A stretch of 64,000 nucleotides of DNA, taken from the NCBI RefSeq assembly GCF_002831565.1, contig NZ_CP025096.1, positions 5,248,609-5,312,608 on the forward strand, given 5' to 3'. This DNA comes from Spirosoma pollinicola (lineage in GTDB: Bacteria; Bacteroidota; Bacteroidia; Cytophagales; Spirosomataceae). This document shows, in pieces, positions 18,901-26,135 of this stretch. The position numbers and the translations under genes were made by a program. The first letter of the stretch is position 1. Each line of letters begins with the position of its first letter. The notes under the pieces were generated by a model. The model was not told where the DNA came from, did not search any database, and saw only the letters and a list, made by a program, of their open reading frames with translations.

Positions 18901-19151
18901 AGATTTCGATCGGCTACGGCATTCCGGTACCTTCGAATTCCTTCATCAAGTCGGCTCGTTTGTCGTTCGTGGCGCGTAACTTATTCTGGATTTATCGCGG
19001 TAGTTCCCTACTGGATATTCCCGGTATTGGCAAACGCAAGATGTGGTTTGATCCTGACGTTAACATTAGTAACGGTAACTTCCAGGGCGTTGAATACGGT
19101 ACCCTGCCATCGAACCGGAGCCTCGGTCTGAACCTGAAACTTTCTTTTTAA
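15972..19151 (+). CDS. SusC/RagA-type TonB-dependent outer-membrane transporter
   Basis: A 1059-residue SusC-like porin that imports glycans across the outer membrane with its SusD partner, driven by TonB. It has a signal peptide, a carboxypeptidase-D regulatory-like domain (GTLRDEQGQAISGANVVIKG), a TonB-box-like region (GEVVVTALGIKREAKAL) and a plug domain with IVLRGNRSIQGTN and ALYGSQAANGVILITTK. A long beta-barrel ends in LGLNLKLSF, with the terminal phenylalanine of outer-membrane proteins. There is no STN domain, so it should not signal directly to an anti-sigma factor. susD follows 19 bp downstream. The substrate is unknown. Confidence 0.96.
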   Translation: MLKHLLCCFLLVITAAGPLWAQNRQITGTLRDEQGQAISGANVVIKGTTRGTTTDAVGEFKLSVPNEATTLTVSSVGYTGKDVAVSSSQSQLSVTLVSDDRVLGEVVVTALGIKREAKALSYATQTIKPAQINEVRDGNVLNTLQGKIAGAYITQGSGGPGTGSRIVLRGNRSIQGTNNALMVVDGVPINNSTFGQATSDFGSVANSDGASNINPDDIENVTVLRGASAAALYGSQAANGVILITTKRGKAGRVSVDVNSGVSIDKPFALPMVQNQFGQGIGGKLDPAVGASWGAAMTGQSYTNYLGNADTYTAQPNNIRDFFRTAVSFNNSIGITGGSEKSQTYLSYTNNALQGTVPGNDLMRHTINLRLSNQISSKFSTDAKITYINQSVVNKPRTGEENAPVIDLYQIPRNVGIATAQNYQAPNAFGLPTPTAWPSTLSSIYQNPYWVTNQTAINQYRDRVIGFILAKYQLTDFLSIQGRANLDKYFDKNEESYGQGTILWANQAGGKFARNNIVNTQSWYDLLIEGKNKLSSDLTIDYQAGAIIQDTRFQSTNATADGLNVPNRYNLNFGTNQTLGDDYSRVQTQSLFGQASLAWRDAIFINASLRNDWSSTLPKPYSFQYPSVGASVVLSDLLKLSGPLSFLKINGSFAQVGNGASPYLLQTNYSYSQGAGSGFISRDGTQAIGNLKPEITKSLEFGVDARFFSNRIGATVTAYKTNSINQLLKLGLAPASGFSDQYINAGDIRNMGLEVVINGTAIKTDRLTWDLTLNMGLNRNKIVSLSPDIKTAFLSGGYGRSASPIVQEGGAYGDIVSYRWAKDANGQYMIGSQSNSTTVSEASVVSTGLPVATKEQEFIGNFNPKMLLGFTNTFTFKGFSLRFLVDARLGGIAVSGTEMNLAFSGIPEVTALNRAGGWVLPGVTAGVAGADGVTMIGAGKTNSQAITAEQFWQTVSGKRYGWGEFFAYDATNVRLREISIGYGIPVPSNSFIKSARLSFVARNLFWIYRGSSLLDIPGIGKRKMWFDPDVNISNGNFQGVEYGTLPSNRSLGLNLKLSF

Positions 19152-19170
19152 CCTGAAACTATCGTCAATT

Positions 19171-20724
19171 ATGACATCCTATAAAACGATATTACGGCAG
19201 ACAGTTGTGGCGGCCTGCCTTTCGGCCCCTTTGTTCTGGGCTGTTGGTTGTACCAAGAATTTCGACGAGATAAACACCAACCAAACCAAGATCACCATTA
19301 TCGGTGCTGGCGAAATTCCGTATCTTTTCTCGAAAGCGCAATCGGCAGCCACGCTCCCCGGTGGCAATTATCAGGTTGGTCAGAACCTCTTTTCTGACCA
19401 GTATGCCCAGTATTTCGCCTGCGTCGCTACGTATTTCCCATCCGATCGGTTCGTAATTCGGATGGACTGGCTGGGCGGTCCCTGGACGTCGCTTTACACG
19501 CAGGTCGTTCCCCAGTTGAAAACGATTATGTCGAGTACAGACGCCAACTCGGCCGAGTACGCACTGGCCAGTATCTGGTGGGTATATTCGTTTCACCGCT
19601 GGACAGATTACGTCGGACCTATCCCGTATTTCAAAGCGGGCGATCCGGCCACATCGGTACCCTATGACGCGCAGGACAAAATCTACGATGATTTCTTCAA
19701 ACGTCTGGCCGCTGCCACGACGGTGTTGAAAGCCAAGACGACCGAAAAACCCTTTGGTGCTTTTGACTTGGTGTATGGCGGTGACGCGAACAAATGGATA
19801 AAATTTGCCAATACGCTTCGCCTGCGGTTAGCCTTACGTATCTCGAAAGTCGACCCTGCCCGTGCCAAAACAGAAGCTGAAGCGGCTGTGGCTGGTGGTG
19901 TATTGACAACCAGCCCCGACGACGATGCACTCGTTCAACGCAGTACCAAAGGTGGCGACAACAACGGTCTGGCTATCATGTCGGACTGGAACGAGTTTCG
20001 GATGAGTGCCGCTATGGAATCGGTGCTGAAAGGCTACGAAGATCCACGGTTGCCAACCTACTTTATGCCCGCTGTAAAAACCAACACCTACGAAGGGCTA
20101 CGGAACGGGCTGGGTACAACGCAGCTAACTGAGACCGTCAATACGGCTGATTATAATTCGCACGTGGGGGCGCGCTGGACGTCAACCGGATTAGGAACGG
20201 CTCAAAACGTGATGGCCACGGCTGAGTCGTATTTCCTGCGTGCCGAAGGGGCGTTGAACGGCTGGGCTATGGGTGGTACGGCTAAGGATTTTTACAACAA
20301 AGGCATTGCCATGTCGATGGCCCAATGGGGTGTATCCGACGCTGCTGCTGTTACGGCTTACCAGAACAGCGCGAAAACGCCCGTTGCGCCAAACGATTTC
20401 CTGAAGTCGGCACCCTTAAGCAACATTCCGGTAGCCTGGGGCGGCACCGAAGCCATTCAGCGTGAGCAGATTGGTACCCAGAAATGGCTGGCTATTTTCC
20501 CGGATGGGTTTGAAGGCTGGGCCGAATACCGCCGGACGCGCTTTCCAAAACTATACCCCGTCGTTAGTTCGGATAACCCGGATATTCCAGCCGGTGGTGT
20601 ACTGCGTCGTATCCCGATTCTGTTGGTTGAACAGCAAACCAACGCCGTTGAAGCCAAAAAAGGGGCAGCCTTATTGGGCGGACCCGACAAGGTGACTACG
20701 CCATTATGGTGGGATAAGAACTAA
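19171..20724 (+). CDS. SusD/RagB-family lipoprotein (SusD-like 2 type)
   Basis: A 517-residue surface lipoprotein that caps the SusC barrel and binds glycan. The lipobox ends at Cys27 (FWAVGC), followed by TKNFDEINTN, which is typical of this subfamily. The middle contains tetratricopeptide-like helices (ASIWWVYSFHRWTDYVGPIP). The C-terminus has EGWAEYRRTRFPKLYP and ends TTPLWWDKN, a subfamily hallmark shared with the SusD proteins at 35375 and 58689. It is cotranscribed with the SusC gene 19 bp upstream. Confidence 0.95.
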   Translation: MTSYKTILRQTVVAACLSAPLFWAVGCTKNFDEINTNQTKITIIGAGEIPYLFSKAQSAATLPGGNYQVGQNLFSDQYAQYFACVATYFPSDRFVIRMDWLGGPWTSLYTQVVPQLKTIMSSTDANSAEYALASIWWVYSFHRWTDYVGPIPYFKAGDPATSVPYDAQDKIYDDFFKRLAAATTVLKAKTTEKPFGAFDLVYGGDANKWIKFANTLRLRLALRISKVDPARAKTEAEAAVAGGVLTTSPDDDALVQRSTKGGDNNGLAIMSDWNEFRMSAAMESVLKGYEDPRLPTYFMPAVKTNTYEGLRNGLGTTQLTETVNTADYNSHVGARWTSTGLGTAQNVMATAESYFLRAEGALNGWAMGGTAKDFYNKGIAMSMAQWGVSDAAAVTAYQNSAKTPVAPNDFLKSAPLSNIPVAWGGTEAIQREQIGTQKWLAIFPDGFEGWAEYRRTRFPKLYPVVSSDNPDIPAGGVLRRIPILLVEQQTNAVEAKKGAALLGGPDKVTTPLWWDKN

Positions 20725-20742
20725 GTTTTTTTAAATCTATTC

Positions 20743-20825
20743 AACACAGAGATACGGAGGGTATCACAGAGAATACGGAGAAGACTTCTCTGTTATCTCC
20801 GTGCTGTTCTCCGTATCTCTGTGTT
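20743..20825. repeat. Intergenic inverted repeat between susD and the FG-GAP gene
   Basis: Perfect 17-bp outer arms (AACACAGAGATACGGAG at 20743-20759, complement at 20809-20825). Looser internal pairing includes a second CACAGAGAATACGGAG unit. It may act as a terminator or attenuator after the susCD transcript. Confidence 0.85.
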
Positions 20826-20837
20826 TACATTCACGCT

Positions 20838-23800
20838 ATGAAATCCATAGGCTATTCGTTTCTCTTCCTGATTGTTTTCGCGTCCTGCGACAGCCAGGAT
20901 ACGCTGTTTGAGAAATTGCCCTCGGCCCAAACCAATATCACGTTCAAAAATGCACTGGAAGAAGCCCCCGATTTTAATGTACTGAAATACGGCTATTTCT
21001 ACAACGGTGGGGGCGTAGCTGCGGCTGATTTTAATAATGATGGCTTGACGGATTTGTACTTCACGGGCAATCTAAGTCCCAACAAACTCTATCTGAATAA
21101 AACCGAACCCGGTTCCGGCAAACTAACTTTCGACGATATCACTGAAAAAGCCGGTGTTGGGGCTGCTGATGGCTGGAACACGGGCGTCTCGGTCGTTGAC
21201 ATCAATGCCGATGGCTGGCTCGATCTGTATGTGTGCCGATCAGCCGCTACAGACGCCAGACTGCGCCGTAATCTGCTCTTCATCAATAATAAAGATTTCC
21301 GGGATGGAGGTCCAACATTTACGGAGAAAGCCGCCGAGTATGGTCTCGATGATCCGGCGTATTCAACCCAGGCCGCTTTCTTCGATTACGATCGGGATGG
21401 CGATCTGGATTGCTTTCTGCTCAATCACTCGGTGCAGGAGTATGCGGGTTTTAGCCGCATGATCAGCGATTTCAAACAGCAAACGAACGCCAATTATGCC
21501 AGCAAACTTTACCAGAATCAGAACGGTAAGTTTGTGGATGTGTCGGCCTCGGCGGGCATGGTTTCCAACGTGCTGAGCTTTGGACTGGCCGTGGCTGTAA
21601 CCGATTTCAACAACGATGGCTGGCTCGATTTCTATGTCTCCAACGATTACAACGAGAACGATTATCTCTACATCAACCAGCAGGATGGAAAATTCAAGGA
21701 GGTCGTTCGGGATGCTATGGGCCACACGTCGCTCTATTCGATGGGGTCCGATGCCGCCGATGTGAACAACGACGGTCGAATCGACCTGCTCACGCTCGAC
21801 ATGCTCCCCGAACGCAATGAGCGCATCAAATTGACTTCTGGTGATGACAATTACGACAAGTATACCCAGTTGCTCCGGTCGGGTTTCCACCACCAGACCA
21901 TGCGCAATATGCTTCAGTTGAATGTGGGCGAGGAGGGAGGAAAGGGAGTAGGGGGAGGAAAGGGACGAGAGGAAAAAAACAGCAGCAATTCCCTCTCGTC
22001 CCTTTCTTCCCCTTCCTCCCCCTCTTCCCTTCCCCTTTTCAGCGAAATTGGCCAGATGGCGGGCATTTCCAATACCGACTGGAGCTGGGCGGGGTTATTT
22101 GCCGATTTCGATAATGATGGCTGGAAAGATCTGTTCGTGACCAACGGCTATGCCCGCGATTATACCAACATGGAGTTCCTGAAGTTCACGATGGATGAGC
22201 AGTTGAAAGCGCGTCAACCGGGAGCTCAACCGACTTCGATGGACCCTATGGCCGTAATCGCCAAGATGCCGAGCATCAATGAGCCGAACTTCATATACCG
22301 AAATTCGGGGAAGCTGACTTTTACGAACGAAACCAAAGACTGGGGATTTGACGAGCCAACGCAGTCAAACGGGGCGGTGTATGCTGATTTAGACAACGAT
22401 GGTGACCTGGACTTAGTCATCAACAACGTGAATGCCGAAGCAGGTATCTACGAAAACCATTCCGACAAAAAAGCACAGAATCACCATTTATCACTTCAAC
22501 TAAAAAGCCCGAATCCTGCCTACCTGATGGGCGCACGGGCAACCGTCTGGGCTGGTGGACGGATGCAGGCGCAGGACTTCATGCCGGTACGGGGTTTTCA
22601 GTCGGCCATGTACGGCCCGTTGCTGTTTGGGTTAGGTAAAGCAACATCTGTCGATTCGGTGTCGATTCGCTGGGCCGATGGGAAAACACAGTTTGTGCGG
22701 CCCAAAGCAGGTAACCAACTCACGATTACCTATGCGCCAACGACTGATACCCCTTCGTCTGTTTTGCAAACGCCCTTTTGGCAGGCTATCAGTGGACTGA
22801 ACTGGACGCATCAGCAGGAGTCTATCAATGATTTCAAAATTCAGCCTTTGCTGCCGTATATGCTGTCGCCAACGGGGCCTTATTTTGCCGTTGGCGATGT
22901 GAATGGGGATGGACGCGACGATGTGTTTGCCGGTGGCGGACGCGGTCAGGGTGGGCAAGTGCTGATTGGCGGCACTAGCGGCTTTACGCCTATGTCTCAA
23001 CCCGCATTGCTTGCCGACCGGGCTTGTGAAGACGCTGGAGCGGACTGGGTTGATGTAGATGGTGACAAGGATCTGGATTTGGTTGTGAGTAGCGCTGGCT
23101 ACGAACTCCCCGTTGACGACGCCCGGTTGCAAGTCCGCCTGTACCTGAACGATGGCAAAGGACACCTGACGAAAGCACCGAATTTCCCCAATTTACAGGT
23201 GAGCGCATCCTGCGTTCGGTCGGGCGATGTGGATGGCGATGGCGACCTCGACCTGTTCATTGGCGCTCGGGTGGTGCCGGGTAACTACCCTGAAACACCC
23301 GTTAGTCACCTCTTGATAAATGATGGGAAAGGGCGTTTCTCGGATGTGACTGGTCAGCAACCCGCGCTGGCTCAGCTTGGCATGGTTACGGATGCCGCGC
23401 TTGCCGATCTTACCCGCGACGGTCGGCCGGAGTTGATTGTGGCTACCGACTTTGGTCCGGTACAGGCTTTCTCGTTTCAACAGGGACAACTGCAACGGCT
23501 CAACAATGGACTCTCGGCCATAACGGGTTGCTGGAATCGGTTGTTGGTTCAGGATTTCGATAAAGACGGCAATCCCGACATAATAGCGGCCAACGCTGGT
23601 CTGAACAGCCAGTTTCAGGCTACTGATGATCGGCCGTTGACGCTGTACGGGATTAAAAACGTGGCCGGGAATTTACTGCCTATCCTATCAGGCTACGACC
23701 GGAATAACAAAGCCGACAAACAGCCGCACCCGTTCAACGCACGCGATGAAATGCTTGATCAAGTGGTGAGCTTGCGGAAGAAATTCACCGATTACACCAC

Positions 23801-24251
23801 TTATTCGAAGGCTAATATTACTGATTTATTTGAGCCGGACGAGCTGAAACGGGCGCAGAAACTTGACGCAACGACCCTACAAACGGTGTTGTTCCGCAAT
23901 AGTGGCGGAACAAATGCCAAATTTACCAGCCAGCCGTTACCCATTGAAGCCCAGATGGCTCCGGCTTATGCGCTAGCGGCTATCGATGTCAATCGCGATG
24001 GATTACCCGACTTAATTATTGGCGGAAATCGCGAGTACAACCGTGTTCGGTTAGGCAAGGACGATGCCAATCGGGGGCAATTGTTCCTGAATCAGGGGAA
24101 AGGGCGTTTCACTTATGTGCCAATGGCGCAATCGGGCTTAGAGTGGAACGGCGATGTGCGTGACATTACTCCTGTACAGGTGGCCGGGCGTACCGAGTTA
24201 TTGATTGGGACTACGGGGCAAGCTGTGCGGGTGTTTGAGTTGGTGAGGTGA
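20838..24251 (+). CDS. FG-GAP/VCBS repeat lipoprotein with ASPIC/UnbV domain (CRTAC1-like)
   Basis: A 1137-residue exported lipoprotein (lipobox Cys17, IVFASC). It is built of FG-GAP/VCBS beta-propeller repeats, each with a calcium-binding DxNxDG-type loop, such as DFNNDGLTDLY, DINADGWLDLY and DVNNDGRIDLL. An ASPIC/UnbV domain lies around residues 545-635 (GARATVWAGGR to SIRWADGKT). A second set of FG-GAP repeats fills the C-terminal half. Such proteins often follow SusCD pairs and are thought to sit at the cell surface; the exact role is unknown. Residues about 365-399 are an abnormal Gly/Glu/Lys then Ser/Pro/Leu low-complexity insert encoded by a palindromic DNA element (see 21926-22040), placed exactly where relatives have a short loop before FSEIGQ. 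Confidence 0.9.
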   Translation: MKSIGYSFLFLIVFASCDSQDTLFEKLPSAQTNITFKNALEEAPDFNVLKYGYFYNGGGVAAADFNNDGLTDLYFTGNLSPNKLYLNKTEPGSGKLTFDDITEKAGVGAADGWNTGVSVVDINADGWLDLYVCRSAATDARLRRNLLFINNKDFRDGGPTFTEKAAEYGLDDPAYSTQAAFFDYDRDGDLDCFLLNHSVQEYAGFSRMISDFKQQTNANYASKLYQNQNGKFVDVSASAGMVSNVLSFGLAVAVTDFNNDGWLDFYVSNDYNENDYLYINQQDGKFKEVVRDAMGHTSLYSMGSDAADVNNDGRIDLLTLDMLPERNERIKLTSGDDNYDKYTQLLRSGFHHQTMRNMLQLNVGEEGGKGVGGGKGREEKNSSNSLSSLSSPSSPSSLPLFSEIGQMAGISNTDWSWAGLFADFDNDGWKDLFVTNGYARDYTNMEFLKFTMDEQLKARQPGAQPTSMDPMAVIAKMPSINEPNFIYRNSGKLTFTNETKDWGFDEPTQSNGAVYADLDNDGDLDLVINNVNAEAGIYENHSDKKAQNHHLSLQLKSPNPAYLMGARATVWAGGRMQAQDFMPVRGFQSAMYGPLLFGLGKATSVDSVSIRWADGKTQFVRPKAGNQLTITYAPTTDTPSSVLQTPFWQAISGLNWTHQQESINDFKIQPLLPYMLSPTGPYFAVGDVNGDGRDDVFAGGGRGQGGQVLIGGTSGFTPMSQPALLADRACEDAGADWVDVDGDKDLDLVVSSAGYELPVDDARLQVRLYLNDGKGHLTKAPNFPNLQVSASCVRSGDVDGDGDLDLFIGARVVPGNYPETPVSHLLINDGKGRFSDVTGQQPALAQLGMVTDAALADLTRDGRPELIVATDFGPVQAFSFQQGQLQRLNNGLSAITGCWNRLLVQDFDKDGNPDIIAANAGLNSQFQATDDRPLTLYGIKNVAGNLLPILSGYDRNNKADKQPHPFNARDEMLDQVVSLRKKFTDYTTYSKANITDLFEPDELKRAQKLDATTLQTVLFRNSGGTNAKFTSQPLPIEAQMAPAYALAAIDVNRDGLPDLIIGGNREYNRVRLGKDDANRGQLFLNQGKGRFTYVPMAQSGLEWNGDVRDITPVQVAGRTELLIGTTGQAVRVFELVR
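21926..22040. repeat. Palindromic element inserted in frame in the FG-GAP gene
   Basis: A purine-only left half (about 21926-21972) pairs with a pyrimidine-only right half (about 21991-22040). The inner 14 bp AAAGGGACGAGAGG match perfectly, and the remainder matches with small gaps. It encodes about 35 residues without a stop. The composition is unlike the host gene and like the C-poor hairpins found in nearby spacers. Confidence 0.85.
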
Positions 24252-24354
24252 TGGACCGGTTTACCACACAATTTAATTTTGACAATTTTATAATTTACCC
24301 ATGATTAACCTTACCACCTACTATCCACCAGTCTTTTTACTATGATTTTCTGAT

Positions 24355-24367
24355 ATTAACTGTTAAT
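24355..24367. promoter_or_regulatory. ATTAAC-T-GTTAAT palindrome upstream of the sigma factor
   Basis: A perfect 13-bp palindrome 28 bp before the predicted sigma start. Its half-sites are the same hexamers as in the palindrome at 15807-15823, in the opposite order. It could be an operator or a chance AT-rich match. The surrounding 24252-24394 spacer has no long inverted repeat, consistent with it being a promoter region. Confidence 0.3.
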
Positions 24368-24394
24368 TTTCCTCTTACAAAAAAGCGGAGTATT

Positions 24395-25003
24395 TTGGAT
24401 CAGCGACATCGTATTATCGAAGAGAACGAATACTTACTAGAACTCTGGCACAAAGCAAAAGCCGGAGATAAGGTGGCCTTTTGCCAACTCGCCGAGAAAC
24501 AGTACCGCTCCTTATTTGCCTACGCCACCAATTTCACGGAAGATCGGGACTTTATAAAAGATTCGATACAGGAAATTTTCATCCGAATCTGGGAGAAACG
24601 GGCTACGATTGACATTCAGTATGTGTCGATTTACCTGTTCAAATCGCTTCGTAATCAGCTCTTGCAGGAATTTCGCCGGAGCAAGCCTGAACGCTCATCC
24701 CTGCACAGTCCAGAAGTAAGTGAACTGTCTGACTGGCAAACGATTGAAACCGAAATAGAACAGGGCGAAACCGATTCAGAAAGCCAGCATAAAGTCCGGC
24801 AAGCTATCAATACGTTGCCGAAACGCCAGCAGGAAGTCGTTTTTCTGAAGTTTTACAACGGGCTTGAAAACGACCAGATTGCCGCATTAATGGAAATAAA
24901 CCGCCAATCGGTGGCCAACCTGTTATACAAAGCGCTTGGGGCGCTCAAAAGCCAGATGGCTTTTTATCAATTCTGGTTGATGGTAAGTTTTATGGCCTGG
25001 TAA
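24395..25003 (+). CDS. ECF-type RNA polymerase sigma factor
   Basis: A 202-residue sigma-70 family factor. Region 2 spans about residues 25-95 (YATNFTEDRDFIKDSIQEIF). Region 4 spans about 130-185, with LPKRQQEVVFLKFYNG and a helix-turn-helix NDQIAALMEINRQSVANLLY. The only plausible start is TTG at 24395, preceded by a GCGGAG ribosome-binding-like site. In Bacteroidota such factors normally sit next to a FecR anti-sigma gene and an STN-type SusC. Here neither is adjacent; the only FecR is at 40685-41806. It follows the susCD/FG-GAP genes on the same strand after a 143-bp spacer, so it probably has its own promoter. Confidence 0.92.
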   Translation: MDQRHRIIEENEYLLELWHKAKAGDKVAFCQLAEKQYRSLFAYATNFTEDRDFIKDSIQEIFIRIWEKRATIDIQYVSIYLFKSLRNQLLQEFRRSKPERSSLHSPEVSELSDWQTIETEIEQGETDSESQHKVRQAINTLPKRQQEVVFLKFYNGLENDQIAALMEINRQSVANLLYKALGALKSQMAFYQFWLMVSFMAW

Positions 25004-25086
25004 CGCGGACATCTTGTCCGCGTAGCCGTAGGCTAACTAGGTGAAATCTTATTTTAGCCTACGGCTACGCGGACAAGATGTCCGCG
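25004..25086. repeat. GGCTAA-core inverted repeat, CGGACA variant, between convergent genes
   Basis: Perfect 33-bp arms (25004-25036 and 25054-25086) around a 17-bp loop. Each arm contains CGGACATCTTGTCCG, itself a palindrome, then TAGCCGTAGGCTAA. The element exactly fills the gap between the sigma factor stop and the TAG stop of the SMP-30 gene; that TAG matches the GTAGCGCGG edge seen in the copies at 27431 and 32567. Confidence 0.96.
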
Positions 25087-26007
25087 CTACTTCTGTTGCA
25101 TAGCCCACTCCCGGCCCGGCGTGTCGACGCGGAAGGTCTCCATATTGCCCTGATCCTGCAACGTAATATAGGCAGTGCGGCCATCTTTGCCGCCAAACGC
25201 AATATTGGTTGGCTTTTGACCCGTCAGCGTTATCTCCTGAATCACCTTCCCTGCGGGCGATACTTTTGCAACGGTGCCTTTGCCGTATCGTACAATGTAC
25301 AGGTTTCCGGTAGCGTCGCAACGCATACCATCCATGCCGAAGTCAGGAAATTCGATGAGTAACCGCTTGTTGCTCACCTGACCACTCGCTGATAAATCAT
25401 ACACCCAAACCTTACGCTGAGCCGACTCATTGACGTATAGTTTTTTGTTGTCAGGGCTTACTTCAATGCCGTTGGTGGTGCCCATATTGGCTTCGAGCAG
25501 CGTCACTTTTCCATCGGTATCAATGCGCCAGATATTGCCGGTATTTTCTTTCCAGTTTGGGTCGCTGGCATACAGTCGACCTTTGCTGTCGATAGCAATA
25601 TCGTTGGGCTGGTTCATGCGGGCTTCATGAGCGAAAACGCTTAGCTTTTTCGTGCCCATAACCACTTTAAGGATGTTGTGCTTTGGGTAATCGGCAATGA
25701 ACATATCGCCCGCTTTATTGAAGCGAATCCCATTGCCAATGCTGCCTTCGGGTAACTCCACAAACACGCTCGCCTGTCCGGTAGGGGTGATCTGTCCAAT
25801 CGTACCCTGCTTGCCAAAATTTACGGCGTAGATCGTTCCTGCTTTATCAACCGCCGGTCCTTCGACTCCCGATGTAAACCCATTAACTGGCGTAAAAACG
25901 CTGGATTTGAAGAGGTCATCCGAAACAGACATACGACTTGCCGATAAGAACAGGATGCTAATAATCAGAAGAGTAAAAGTAATAAATGGGGTTATGCGAG
26001 TTGACAT
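25087..26007 (-). CDS. SMP-30/gluconolactonase family protein, exported
   Basis: A 306-residue six-bladed beta-propeller of the SMP-30/gluconolactonase/LRE family, which hydrolyses aldonolactones with a divalent metal. An N-terminal hydrophobic signal (TPFITFTLLIISILFLSA) indicates export. Family features include GVEGPAVDKAG, NQPNDIAIDSKGRLYASDP, TNGIEVSPDNKKLYVNES and FGMDGMRCDATGNLYI; E52-type, N and D metal ligands are plausible in these blocks. It is the last gene of the long minus-strand run, downstream of an amidohydrolase. In that context it could open lactones made by the quinoprotein or sorbosone-type dehydrogenases in this window. Confidence 0.88.
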   Translation of the reverse strand: MSTRITPFITFTLLIISILFLSASRMSVSDDLFKSSVFTPVNGFTSGVEGPAVDKAGTIYAVNFGKQGTIGQITPTGQASVFVELPEGSIGNGIRFNKAGDMFIADYPKHNILKVVMGTKKLSVFAHEARMNQPNDIAIDSKGRLYASDPNWKENTGNIWRIDTDGKVTLLEANMGTTNGIEVSPDNKKLYVNESAQRKVWVYDLSASGQVSNKRLLIEFPDFGMDGMRCDATGNLYIVRYGKGTVAKVSPAGKVIQEITLTGQKPTNIAFGGKDGRTAYITLQDQGNMETFRVDTPGREWAMQQK

Positions 26008-26021
26008 ATGTGTTGATCGTT

Positions 26022-26123
26022 TCTGGCGCGAGCATTTGCTCGTGCCAGTTTATGAAGTCAGTATTCACTGACGCAAGCGAATGCTTGCTTTATTCAAAGG
26101 CACGAGCAAATGCTCGCGCCAGA
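26022..26123. repeat. GGCGCG family inverted repeat, CGAGCA variant
   Basis: Perfect 25-bp arms (26022-26046 and 26099-26123) containing the palindrome CGAGCATTTGCTCG. The 52-bp centre includes GAAGTCAGTATTCACTGACG, the reverse complement of a centre segment of the element at 13684-13836. The arms differ from that copy by matched changes on both sides. Confidence 0.94.
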
Positions 26124-26135
26124 CGCGAAAAATCA

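Noticed and set aside
21363-21893. 176-residue open frame antisense to the FG-GAP gene
   Set aside because: Arises from the repeated DxNxDG codons read backwards.
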